In this document: one piece after another, positions 1 through 7,646 of the stretch
Layout of the letters: the number at the start of each line of letters is the position of its first letter
Position numbering within the stretch: the first letter of the stretch is position 1
Assembly: GCA_032128415.1 (NCBI GenBank)
Contig: JAQBGW010000074.1
Coordinates: 1-21,210 of the forward strand
Reading direction: 5' to 3'
Source: Ga0077527 sp032128415
Lineage (GTDB): Bacteria; Pseudomonadota; Gammaproteobacteria; Burkholderiales; SG8-41
DNA length: 21,210 bases
The notes under the pieces: generated by a model
The model's database searches: none
Told to the model about the DNA's origin: nothing
Seen by the model: the letters and a program-made list of their open reading frames with translations, nothing else
Translations under genes and position numbers: made by a program

Positions 1-2
1 CA

Positions 3-221
3 CTGCTGATTCATTATGCCGGGCTCGACGAACGCATCAATGCGGGATGGCCTGCGTATGAAGAGGCATTAAAGGCGAACCAGGTGCGTTACACCATGCA
101 AATGTATGACGGCGTCAATCACGGTTTTCATAACGACACGACGCCGCGCTATGACGAAGCGGCGGCGAAACTGTCGTGGCAGCGCACGCTGGAATTTTTC
201 AAGCAGCATCTGCGCAGCTGA
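3..221 (+). CDS. Dienelactone hydrolase family protein, C-terminal part (5' truncated)
   Basis: This is the last 72 codons of a gene that starts before the window. The frame is open from base 3 to the TGA at 219-221. The visible part includes GVNHGFHND, the C-terminal motif around the catalytic His in dienelactone-hydrolase-type alpha/beta hydrolases, preceded by a helix rich in Tyr and Glu and followed by a final amphipathic helix ending FKQHLRS. In this family a Cys or Ser nucleophile, Asp and His hydrolyse small lactones or esters in the cytoplasm; the nucleophile and Asp lie outside the window, so the substrate cannot be guessed. A terminator-like hairpin follows within 10 nt. The family call rests on the His motif and overall length from it to the end. 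Confidence 0.8.
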   Translation: MLIHYAGLDERINAGWPAYEEALKANQVRYTMQMYDGVNHGFHNDTTPRYDEAAAKLSWQRTLEFFKQHLRS

Positions 222-228
222 ACGCAGG

Positions 229-266
229 GATCGGCCTCACCAGCCTCCGGCTGGACGGGGCCGATC
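229..266 (+). terminator. Terminator-like nested hairpin after the dienelactone hydrolase gene
   Basis: An outer 8-bp stem, GATCGGCC (229-236) with GGCCGATC (259-266), encloses an inner 6-bp stem, CCAGCC (240-245) with GGCTGG (249-254), with a TCC loop. The hairpin is strong, but the following GTTGTTGCC is poor in T, so intrinsic termination would be weak. It sits between the hydrolase stop and the next start. Confidence 0.5.
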
Positions 267-308
267 GTTGTTGCCCTGCGCGCTGTTGAGGCGCAAGCTA
301 GCCGGATC

Positions 309-1319
309 ATGTTGACAGCCCGATCCCGGCAATGGCAATTGATGGGCGCCCTGCGAAGTTTGTTCTGCGCATGGGCTGCAGTCGTGGGCATGCGTGAGTG
401 TTTCGCCCAATCCGCGGCTGACTATCCAATCCGGCCGATTCGCATCATCGTTGCAGCTTCTCCCGGATCGTCGGATGAATTTTTTGCGCGCGTGCTGGGC
501 AAAAGTCTGGAAGCGCACTATCAGCAACGCGTCGTGATCGACAGCCGCTCCGGCGCGGGCGGGCTGATTGGCAACACCCTGGTGTCCAGGGCGAATGCCG
601 ATGGTTATACGCTGGGCATGGTCGGCGTCACCCGTGTCATCACCGCATTACTGCGTGACCAGCCGCCGTATCGCGCCCTCGCCGATATTGTCGGTGTTGC
701 CCATGTGGCGTCGATCACCAATGTGTTGGCGATAACGCCGACTATCCGGGCACGTACGGTGCGCGAATTCGTCAGCTACGCACGCGTGCATCCCGGTGAA
801 CTCAACTATGCCTCGATGGGTATCGGATCTGCAGCACATCTTGCCGGCGAGATTTTTTCACGAGCCCTGGGTATCGACGCAGTGCATGTGCCGTACCGCA
901 TGGTAGCGAATACCTTTGTCGAGATGAGTCTGGGGCGTGTGCACTATGCCGTGTTGACGCTGCCCTCGGTACTCGGCACCGTGCGGGATGGCCGATTGCG
1001 CGCGCTCGCAGTGATGACGCCACGGCGCAGTGCCGCGTTGCCGGAAGTGCCGGCCATCGCCGAAGTCGGACTGCCCGCCGCGCAATTCGACAGTTGGGCA
1101 GGCATTGTCGCCCCCAGCGGTACGCCACGTCGCGTTGTCGAGCAACTGCACGGCGACATTGTGCGTGCGCTGCGTGATCCGGCGATGCGCAAACGATTCG
1201 TGCATCAGGGCGCAGAATCAATGCCGGAGAGCACGCCGGATGGTTTCATGCGGCATATTCAGGGGGAATACCTGCGCTACCAGGCGCTGATTCGCAAGAA
1301 CAGCGTCAGTGTGAACTGA
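309..1319 (+). CDS. Bug-family tripartite tricarboxylate receptor (TctC-like) 1
   Basis: The product is a 336-residue periplasmic substrate-binding protein of the Bug/TctC family. These capture organic anions such as carboxylates, and some work with TctA/TctB membrane partners. A hydrophobic signal segment spans about residues 13-30, with likely cleavage after CFA at 33. The mature part opens with YPIRPIRIIVAASPG, the family's first beta strand and P-loop-like turn, and later has GYTLGMVG, LNYASMGIGSAAHL and VHVPYR, all recurrent Bug landmarks. No TctA or TctB gene is in the window. No clear Shine-Dalgarno precedes 309, and an ATG at 342 is an alternative start that keeps the signal peptide. 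The first binding loop reads ASPGSSDEF instead of the usual PGG-D pattern seen in its two relatives here, so the ligand may differ. Confidence 0.9.
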   Translation: MLTARSRQWQLMGALRSLFCAWAAVVGMRECFAQSAADYPIRPIRIIVAASPGSSDEFFARVLGKSLEAHYQQRVVIDSRSGAGGLIGNTLVSRANADGYTLGMVGVTRVITALLRDQPPYRALADIVGVAHVASITNVLAITPTIRARTVREFVSYARVHPGELNYASMGIGSAAHLAGEIFSRALGIDAVHVPYRMVANTFVEMSLGRVHYAVLTLPSVLGTVRDGRLRALAVMTPRRSAALPEVPAIAEVGLPAAQFDSWAGIVAPSGTPRRVVEQLHGDIVRALRDPAMRKRFVHQGAESMPESTPDGFMRHIQGEYLRYQALIRKNSVSVN

Positions 1320-1347
1320 AATCCGCGGCGAAACCCGCGGCTGCTGC

Positions 1348-1369
1348 CCACGCTTTATAATTCGCGTGG
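1348..1369 (+). promoter_or_regulatory. Candidate -10 box inside an inverted repeat upstream of the second Bug gene
   Basis: A perfect TATAAT lies at 1356-1361, in the loop of an inverted repeat CCACGC (1348-1353) / GCGTGG (1364-1369). A second -10-like TACAAT is at 1377-1382. No good -35 hexamer stands at the normal spacing. The arrangement could be a promoter with a flanking operator, or a weak terminator of the upstream gene together with CCGCGG repeats at 1323-1340. Confidence 0.35.
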
Positions 1370-1446
1370 TAGCGGCTACAATCGAACGACATAAAAAATA
1401 AAAATAAAAATAAATTTTTCGACGTCAGCGCGTTTTGGAGGAGAGC

Positions 1447-2430
1447 ATGAAGACAGGTCATCGACGCGGTTTAGTACGCGGCACATGCTGTATGGTATTG
1501 CTGGGCATCGCCTTCGGCGCGCTCGCGCAACAGAGTTATCCGGTGCGGCCGATCAAGATCATTGTGCCCTCCGCAGCGGGTGGCGGCACCGATTCCACGA
1601 CACGCCTGATCGCGCCCAAGCTTGACGAATATCTGGGCCAGCGGGTGCTGGTGGAAAACCGCGCTGGGGCTGCCTCGATGATCGGCAGCGATATAGTCGC
1701 GCATTCGGCGCCCGACGGTTATACGCTGCTCACGGGCATCAGCACCATCACCATCCAGCCGTCGATGCAGAAAAAGCTGCCGTATGACGTGCTCAAGGAC
1801 TTCGTGCCGGTCAGCCAGTTCGTCATTCTGCCCAATGTGCTGGTCGGCCATCCTTCGCTGAAACCCAAGACCGTCAAGGCGCTCATTGCCTTTGCAAAGG
1901 CGCATCCCGGACAGCTTGAATTCGCCTCGGCCGGCACCGGCAGCAATCTGCATCTGTGCATGGAAATGTTTCTTGCCATGACCGGACTAAAGATGGTGCA
2001 TGTGCCGTACAAGGGGTCGGGGCAGGCGATTGCAGACCTGGCGGCGGGTTATGTGCCGCTGATGATTACCAACATGATCACCGGCACGCAGCAGGTGAAC
2101 GCCGGCCGGCTGCACGCTTACGGCGTGACCAGCGCGAAACGCTCCGAGGCTGCGCCGAATATCCCGACCATTGCCGAGCAGGGCGTATCGGGTTACGAGG
2201 CGGTGCAGTGGTACGGGCTGATGGCGCCGGGTGGTACGCCGCGCGATATCGTTGCAAAATTGCACAAGGGCGTGGTCAGCGCGCTGCAGGACTCCACGGT
2301 GAGAGATCGTTTTGCCAAGAGCGGCGCCGAGCCGATCGGCAATACGCCGGAAGAATTTGCAGCGGTGGTGCGCAACGACATGGCGAAATGGGCCAAGGTG
2401 GTCAAGGCCGCCGGGCTCTCGCCGAAGTAA
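1447..2430 (+). CDS. Bug-family tripartite tricarboxylate receptor (TctC-like) 2
   Basis: This 327-residue exported solute receptor belongs to the Bug/TctC family. I place the start at ATG 1447 because GGAGG at 1437-1441 sits 5 nt upstream; an in-frame TTG at 1435 would overlap that site. The signal peptide has a twin-Arg-containing basic N-region and a hydrophobic core, with likely cleavage after ALA at 27. The mature part starts QQSYPVRPIKIIVP and carries AAGGGTDSTTR, the canonical G-G-x-x-D-x-x-x-R binding loop, then DGYTLL, LEFASAGTGSNLHL and VHVPYKGSGQ. It shares its general plan with the receptor just upstream but is clearly diverged. Its stop lies only 7 nt from the stop of the convergent hydrolase gene. 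The ligand is unknown. Confidence 0.93.
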   Translation: MKTGHRRGLVRGTCCMVLLGIAFGALAQQSYPVRPIKIIVPSAAGGGTDSTTRLIAPKLDEYLGQRVLVENRAGAASMIGSDIVAHSAPDGYTLLTGISTITIQPSMQKKLPYDVLKDFVPVSQFVILPNVLVGHPSLKPKTVKALIAFAKAHPGQLEFASAGTGSNLHLCMEMFLAMTGLKMVHVPYKGSGQAIADLAAGYVPLMITNMITGTQQVNAGRLHAYGVTSAKRSEAAPNIPTIAEQGVSGYEAVQWYGLMAPGGTPRDIVAKLHKGVVSALQDSTVRDRFAKSGAEPIGNTPEEFAAVVRNDMAKWAKVVKAAGLSPK

Positions 2431-2437
2431 TCAAGTC

Positions 2438-3658
2438 CTAGTACGGCGTCTTCACAACCCTGCCGCTGGACTCTACGAACCAGCGCTCACTGACCAACGA
2501 TTTTCCGGCAAGACGCGCATGCATCCAGTCGGCTACCACGACTGCAGGCGTCGGGCCCAGTTGGGTGGAGGGCACGTTGCCTACCGAGTGGCGGCTGTCC
2601 TGATACACCACCAGCCGTTTCGAACATTGCAGCGTGGCCATCAGGCGTTCGGTGTGCTTCGGCGGTGACAGTTCATCGGCTTCGCCGGCGACGCACAGGT
2701 AAGGCACGCGAATTTTCTCAGCTTGTCCTTCCCAGGTCAGTGATTTGCGGAATTCGTCGAACTTGGCCTCCTCTGTAAACCCGGACATGTACATGAAGCG
2801 TTGTTTGAAAGTGGGTGACGCTTCCTCGAATATGGTGTGGCAGCCAGGTTCCAGGCAGGTGGCAGTGACCGCGCAGGCGCGGTAGCGCGGTTCACCGGCA
2901 CAGCATATCGTCGCAAACAGCGATCCGAAGCTCTGGCCGACGATGCCGATGCATTGTGGATCGATTTCCGGGCGCGCGGCCATCCAGTCCATGACGATAC
3001 GACCGGCTGCGGACCAGTTGGGCATGCTGACGTGGATGCCTGTGACCGCGCTTTCATATTGCCCCGGACCGTCGATACTGAGCACTGCGATGCCGCGCGA
3101 CAGCCAGCGGTCGCCGTACATCGCGACGCTGGCTTCCTTGAAGCTGTCCATGCCGGGAATGGAGACCACGGCGGGAATGCGGCCACCGCTGTAGCCGGGC
3201 GGGAGATGAAACCAGGCGGGCAGCGCCTTGCCCTGGAACGGAATCCACACGGCCTCGATCTTGTGATCCGCGTATTTGGCGTAGGCCGTGTAACAATCGC
3301 GTTTGCTCTGATTCAGCGCCAGGTTTTTGGCATTGTTCTCGTCATGCGGCCACTGTGCGGCGGCGTACTGGACCGCAGCGATGAAATAATTCTGGCGCGC
3401 GGTCACCCATTCTTCCGCGGCTTCGGCGGCCCGCGCCTTGGCTTCGCGACGTCGCGCTGCGGTTTCGAATGCGGGCGAGATGTCGGCGTATTTCTTGACG
3501 CGCTCGCGGATGCCGGCAAAGTCGGCATTGGCTTCAGGGCCGCAGGGCGCGTTGTAATTGATGCTGCGCGGCTGATCCCAGTCGATACCGACGGAACGGA
3601 TGACGTTGTCAACGAGCCAGCGTTGTTCGGTCCAGCGGCGGGTCACGGGGGCGTGCAT
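2438..3658 (-). CDS. Alpha/beta hydrolase with N-terminal cap (pseudooxynicotine-hydrolase/FrsA-like)
   Basis: The product is a 406-residue cytoplasmic serine hydrolase. The nucleophile elbow is GQSFG at 241-245 (Ser243), the likely acid is Asp328 in AGEADELSP, and the base is His357 in DSRHSVG. An oxyanion strand, AVVSIPGMDSFKE, lies near 163-175. The first 130 residues form a largely helical cap, which with the length suggests the group containing 2,6-dihydroxypseudooxynicotine hydrolase and FrsA-type esterases; those cleave C-C or ester bonds in small aromatic or keto compounds. I place the start at ATG 3658, beginning MHAPVTRRW; the frame stays open much further upstream, but only as antisense to the next gene. 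The exact substrate cannot be read from sequence. Confidence 0.88.
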   Translation of the reverse strand: MHAPVTRRWTEQRWLVDNVIRSVGIDWDQPRSINYNAPCGPEANADFAGIRERVKKYADISPAFETAARRREAKARAAEAAEEWVTARQNYFIAAVQYAAAQWPHDENNAKNLALNQSKRDCYTAYAKYADHKIEAVWIPFQGKALPAWFHLPPGYSGGRIPAVVSIPGMDSFKEASVAMYGDRWLSRGIAVLSIDGPGQYESAVTGIHVSMPNWSAAGRIVMDWMAARPEIDPQCIGIVGQSFGSLFATICCAGEPRYRACAVTATCLEPGCHTIFEEASPTFKQRFMYMSGFTEEAKFDEFRKSLTWEGQAEKIRVPYLCVAGEADELSPPKHTERLMATLQCSKRLVVYQDSRHSVGNVPSTQLGPTPAVVVADWMHARLAGKSLVSERWFVESSGRVVKTPY

Positions 3659-3733
3659 GATGTGGGATCGCTCACGGTGAGGTACGAACCGGCATTCTAC
3701 TAACGCAGTGCCGCGTCGTGTATTGTTCTTCAA

Positions 3734-4666
3734 ATGAACCAGCAGACCATCAACATGATCACCTTCGGTGGCGGTTACTCGCTGCCGGCGTGGGTGGCCC
3801 AGCGCCAGGGTTTTTTTGCGCAACACGGCCTCGCGGTCAATATCACCTATACGCCAAACTCGGTGTACCTGATGACCCAGTTGATCGAGGGTCAATTCGA
3901 CCTTGCTGTCACCGCCATCGATAATCTGGTTGCTTATCAGGAAGGACAGGGCGAGGCGCCGTTTCAGGGCGTCTGCGACCTGGTGGCTTTTATGGGGGTC
4001 GATGACAGTTTCCAGAGTCTGATGGCGGCGCCGGACATCAAATCGGTGGCGGATTTGCGCGGCAGGAAAATCGCGGTCGATGCTTTGACCACCGGTTATG
4101 CCTTCATCCTGCGCGAGATGATCGCGCGTGCCGGCATGACTGATGCTGATGTCACTTACGAGCGCACCGGCGGCGGACCCACGCGCATGCGCGCGATGCT
4201 CGATGGCCATTACGCGGCCGGTCTGCTGGCCACGCCGCTGGACAAGATCGCTGCCGACCAGGGGTTCACCCGGCTGGGCACGGCCCGCGAACTGCTGGGC
4301 CGCTACCAGGGACGCACTGGATTTGCGCAGCGCGCGTGGATCCGGAATCACGAAGCGGCAGTCATCGGTTTCATGCGTGCCTACCGCGATGCCATGGACT
4401 GGCTGTATGACCTCAGCAACCGCGAAATCGCCGCGGCGCTGCTGATCGCGAACGATGTGTCAATGACGCCGGAGCTGGCGCGGCAGTCCCTCGACATTCT
4501 GCTCGACGAGACAGGCGGGTTTTTCCGTGACCAGGCGCTTGACCTGGATGGCATACGTACCGTGCTCGCGTTGCGCACCCGCTTCGGCGTGCCGCAGAAA
4601 ACGCTGACTGATCCGGCGCCGTATGTGGATCTGGCGCTGCACGCCAAGGCGTTCGGCGCTGGCTGA
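3734..4666 (+). CDS. NMT1/THI5-like substrate-binding-domain protein lacking a signal peptide
   Basis: The product is 310 residues long with the periplasmic-binding-protein type II fold used by ABC-transporter receptors of the SsuA/TauA/ThiY (NMT1/THI5-like) group. Landmarks are GGGYSLPAWVAQRQGFF (12-28), the usual first helix, then QLIEGQFDLAVTAIDN and VADLRGRKIAVD, the hinge region. Unusually there is no signal peptide: the protein starts MNQQTINMITFGG directly at the first domain strand, and an in-frame TAA at 3701-3703 with no ATG or GTG in between rules out a longer N terminus. No ABC permease or ATPase is next to it. No Shine-Dalgarno is visible. It may act in the cytoplasm as a sensor or enzyme, or be an orphan receptor that lost export. 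The fold is confident; the role is not. Confidence 0.85.
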   Translation: MNQQTINMITFGGGYSLPAWVAQRQGFFAQHGLAVNITYTPNSVYLMTQLIEGQFDLAVTAIDNLVAYQEGQGEAPFQGVCDLVAFMGVDDSFQSLMAAPDIKSVADLRGRKIAVDALTTGYAFILREMIARAGMTDADVTYERTGGGPTRMRAMLDGHYAAGLLATPLDKIAADQGFTRLGTARELLGRYQGRTGFAQRAWIRNHEAAVIGFMRAYRDAMDWLYDLSNREIAAALLIANDVSMTPELARQSLDILLDETGGFFRDQALDLDGIRTVLALRTRFGVPQKTLTDPAPYVDLALHAKAFGAG

Positions 4667-4712
4667 TTGCTGCTACTTCCGTTTGCCAATGGTGGGGAAC
4701 TATTCCGGTGGG

Positions 4713-6299
4713 TCATCCGATCAATGATGCCTGGCTTCCCACTGTCGAGCGGGCGCCGGTGCGGGCCATGATCCATGCGGGGATCATCGCCAGCACATAG
4801 ACGATACCGACGAGTAGAAAACAGTCGCGAAAGCCCATCGTATAGGCCTGCGCATGCACCACGTCGCCGAGAAAATGCAACGCACCCGGTCCCTGCAGGT
4901 TCTCGGGTACACCCGCGCGGGCAAGCAGCAATTCCATCTGTCGCAGCAATTCGAGCGTCGTGGAGTTAGCAGAGGTCTGCATTGCGGTCAGCGTGTCGCT
5001 GTGGAAGAACGTGCGCCGGTCGAGCATGACCGAGAGCAGGTTTACGCCGAATGCACCGCCGATCTGTCGCGCGAAGTTGATCATGCCCGCACCCTGGCTG
5101 AGTTGCTGGGGACCCAGCGCGCGCAGTGCCGTCAAATTTAACGCCGGTTTGATCAGTGCCAGCCCGATGCGCGAGAGCACGACGGCGAAAGCGATGATCC
5201 AGAATGGCATGTTGGCATCCACTTTCGCAAGCCAGAAGGCGGACGCCGCGAAAAACAGCAAACCGACCATGATCAGAATCGTCGGCGAGGTCCGGTCGCT
5301 CAGGTAGCCGCCGACGGGCATCAGCATTCCCATCGCCAGGCCGGCAGGCATCAGCAGCAGCCCTGCGGTGAGCGGTGTGGCGTGCTGCACCGTCTGCACG
5401 AACAGCGGTACGAGATAAGTCGAGCCGAAGATCCCCGCGCCGTAAATGATCGCCACCGCTGCAGCTGCTGCGAATCGGGGATTGGCGAATACCCGCAGGT
5501 CGACCAGCGGCTCATCGGTTCGCAACGACCACACCACGAACGTGCCGCCGCTGGCAATCGATATCGCGAAAAGCGTCAGCACATAGTCTGAGTCCCAGCC
5601 CTCGCGCTGCCCGTTTGACAACGCCGTCAGTACCGTGGCGATCGCCACCGAGAGCAACACAAAGCCGATCCCGTCAAAACGCACGCGTCCGCCCGACAGC
5701 TCGCGCCCCGGCAGGAAGGCGCTGCCCATCAGCATTGCGATCGAGGTCACGGCTATCGGAGCAAAGAAGATAAAGCGCCAGTTGAACAGGTCGATCAGCG
5801 TCCCGCCCAGTGTCGGGCCCAGCGCCGGGCCGAGTATGACGCTCATGCCAAACAACCCCATCGCGGTGCCGCGTCTTTCGGGCGGAAACACGCGGAACAG
5901 CGTGTACATTGCCAGCGGCTGCAGCAGTCCTGCTACCGCCCCCTGTACGATGCGAGCCAGGATAAGCACGTTCTCGTTGGGGGCCACGCCGGCGAGCAGC
6001 AGCGCGCCAATGAATACGGTAAGGGCGCCGATGAAGGTTTTGCGTTGGCCGAAACTATTCATTAGCCAGGCATTGAGCAGCATGCCCACGGTCATCGCTG
6101 CAAGCGTGCCGGTCGACAGCCATTGCGCACGGTCTTGCCCGATGCCGAACGCGCCCATGATGTCGGGGATGGCGACGTTGACGCTGGTGGTGGTGAGCGT
6201 CGCCGAGATCGTACCCAGCATCACGGTCACCGTTGCGAACCAGCGGTAAGCCGGTCCGTAACGCGCGAACAGTTCGTCAGTCGTTGCGGCGGGTTGCAA
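4713..6299 (-). CDS. DHA2-family (EmrB/QacA type) drug:H+ antiporter
   Basis: This 528-residue inner-membrane exporter belongs to the 14-helix DHA2 branch of the major facilitator superfamily. The first helix starts near residue 20, GQRKTF at 84-89 corresponds to motif A, and ILGPALGPTLGG near 155-166 is the antiporter motif C. The last helix is near residues 495-515. With the adjacent membrane fusion protein it would export hydrophobic drugs through an outer membrane channel, which is not in the window. The start is TTG 6299, supported by GAGGTG 5 nt upstream and by keeping helix 1 intact; the next Met would cut into that helix. The gene overlaps the end of the upstream gene by 23 nt, so translation is probably coupled. 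Confidence 0.93.
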   Translation of the reverse strand: MQPAATTDELFARYGPAYRWFATVTVMLGTISATLTTTSVNVAIPDIMGAFGIGQDRAQWLSTGTLAAMTVGMLLNAWLMNSFGQRKTFIGALTVFIGALLLAGVAPNENVLILARIVQGAVAGLLQPLAMYTLFRVFPPERRGTAMGLFGMSVILGPALGPTLGGTLIDLFNWRFIFFAPIAVTSIAMLMGSAFLPGRELSGGRVRFDGIGFVLLSVAIATVLTALSNGQREGWDSDYVLTLFAISIASGGTFVVWSLRTDEPLVDLRVFANPRFAAAAAVAIIYGAGIFGSTYLVPLFVQTVQHATPLTAGLLLMPAGLAMGMLMPVGGYLSDRTSPTILIMVGLLFFAASAFWLAKVDANMPFWIIAFAVVLSRIGLALIKPALNLTALRALGPQQLSQGAGMINFARQIGGAFGVNLLSVMLDRRTFFHSDTLTAMQTSANSTTLELLRQMELLLARAGVPENLQGPGALHFLGDVVHAQAYTMGFRDCFLLVGIVYVLAMIPAWIMARTGARSTVGSQASLIG

Positions 6300-7428
6300 T
6301 GGACACCTCGACCATCATGCCGGGGCGGAGCAGGGGGTCTTTCTGCGAGAGACTGATGCGAATCGGCAGGCGTTGTGTGATCTTGGTGAAATTGCCACTC
6401 GGATTGGGGTCGGGCAACAGCGCAAACTTGCTGGTTGCCGCGCGCCCGATGCGGAATACCTCGCCCTTGAACACGCGGTCGGGATAAGCATCAACTTTGA
6501 TCTCGGCCTTCATGCCTGGCTTCAACTGCGCGATGTCAGTTTCCTTGACGTTGGCTTGAATCCAGATGCTGTTCGGGTTGTGGAACATCAGGATGCGCTG
6601 GCCGGTCGCGACATGTTCGCCTTTGTTAGCAAAGGTCATCACCACGCGGCCATCTTCGGGGCTCACGATGATGCGGTCGGCGATGTCGATTTCGCGGCGG
6701 CGGATCTCGGTGCGGATCTCGTCAGCTTGATTTTTCAACATACCCAGCTGCCGCTCCATGACCAGCAGCTCGCGCCGGCTGCCACCTGCGGCGGAGAGCG
6801 TGCCGCGCACGGCCGCGATATCTGCCAGTGCTTTACGGTGGTTATCCTGCGCCTGCTGCCAAGCGGTGCGCGACCGCTCCATCGCCTGCGTCGATAGCCA
6901 CTTGCGCGCCGCAAGGTCGCGTGCCCGCTCATAATCCTCGCGCGCCTGCTTCACCTCGCCGTTGCGTGCCGCGGCTTCTGCTTCAGCGGCTTTCAAGCGA
7001 TTGGTTTCGCTTTGGTACTTACCCAGGGTTTCCTGGTCGACCTGACCGCTGCGGGCACGCACCATGGCCATCTGGCTATCGATGGCATCGAGGCGGGCGA
7101 CCAATGCTTCGCGTTGCAATTGTGCATCGCGGTCATCGATCTTGAACAGCAGGTCGCCTTGCTTGACCGATTCACCCTGGATGACCGGCAGCTCGGTGAT
7201 CCACCCTGATGCTCGGCTTGACAGCGTGATGATCTCACCGTCGATGCGCGCGTCATCAATATAAATATGGGTCCAGCGCAGCCAGGCCCAATGTGCCATC
7301 CACGCCAGCAAAATGAGGGCGGTGATGAGGAGCAGCCACGATTTGCGACGTAGGCGCGCGCCTGCGTGGTGAGGGCCTACGCCGTCCCCGGCATGGTCTT
7401 GCTTGCCGTTGGGTTCTTGTTCTGCCAT
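6277..7428 (-). CDS. EmrA/HlyD-type membrane fusion protein of a tripartite efflux pump
   Basis: The product is 383 residues long. A cytoplasmic N terminus is followed by one transmembrane helix (about 31-50), then IYIDDARIDGEIITLSSRASG, the usual first beta strands of the EmrA group. The lipoyl half (GESVKQGDLLFKIDDRD, about 85-101) leads into a long coiled coil of Gln, Glu and Arg-rich heptads (about 102-235). The second lipoyl half and beta-barrel follow (SPEDGRVVMTFANKGEHVATGQ; IWIQANVKETDIAQLKPG). It would bridge the DHA2 pump to an outer membrane channel across the periplasm. It precedes and overlaps the pump gene, giving an emrAB-like operon. AGGA lies 4 nt before the ATG at 7428. No regulator gene of the MarR or TetR type is adjacent. 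Confidence 0.93.
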   Translation of the reverse strand: MAEQEPNGKQDHAGDGVGPHHAGARLRRKSWLLLITALILLAWMAHWAWLRWTHIYIDDARIDGEIITLSSRASGWITELPVIQGESVKQGDLLFKIDDRDAQLQREALVARLDAIDSQMAMVRARSGQVDQETLGKYQSETNRLKAAEAEAAARNGEVKQAREDYERARDLAARKWLSTQAMERSRTAWQQAQDNHRKALADIAAVRGTLSAAGGSRRELLVMERQLGMLKNQADEIRTEIRRREIDIADRIIVSPEDGRVVMTFANKGEHVATGQRILMFHNPNSIWIQANVKETDIAQLKPGMKAEIKVDAYPDRVFKGEVFRIGRAATSKFALLPDPNPSGNFTKITQRLPIRISLSQKDPLLRPGMMVEVSIATRRND

Positions 7429-7646
7429 TGAATCCTGTGCGTCTGAATGATGGGTGCCGCGTTTCGACGCAAAACCGCGGACGGCGGATGCCGGCGGGGC
7501 CGACTTATGAATTATTTTTTACGCTGAAGTTTTTGCAAGTGCAAGCGGATCGGGTAAAAAGTCCGGTATGTGAAAGCCGCAAAATTTTGTGTATTCGACA
7601 CGACGTTCCACGCCAACGAGGTTTTAAGAGGAGGCTGCGTCTGCTG
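7429..7646 (-). promoter_or_regulatory. 218-nt intergenic region with probable efflux-operon promoter
   Basis: No gene is seen here. Read on the minus strand it contains an AT-rich stretch (about 7509-7545) with TTGCAC or TTGCAA about 17 nt before TAAAAA/ATAATT, the only plausible sigma-70-like element for the efflux pair. Nearer the ATG lies an imperfect inverted repeat, CCGCGTTT with AAAACCGCGG, around 7458-7481, which could be an operator. No clear intrinsic terminator follows the upstream ThDP enzyme gene, so readthrough is possible. Confidence 0.3.

Noticed and set aside
2837..3703. 288-residue plus-strand open frame antisense to the alpha/beta hydrolase
   Set aside because: It covers the hydrolase in the complementary frame and shows no recognisable domain; catalytic residues are clear on the other strand.
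3659..4351. N-terminal extension of the alpha/beta hydrolase to a 637-residue protein
   Set aside because: The extension is antisense to the substrate-binding-domain gene, looks like a high-G+C shadow (rich in Arg, His, Gln) and has no domain character. The protein-like part begins at MHAPVTRRW.
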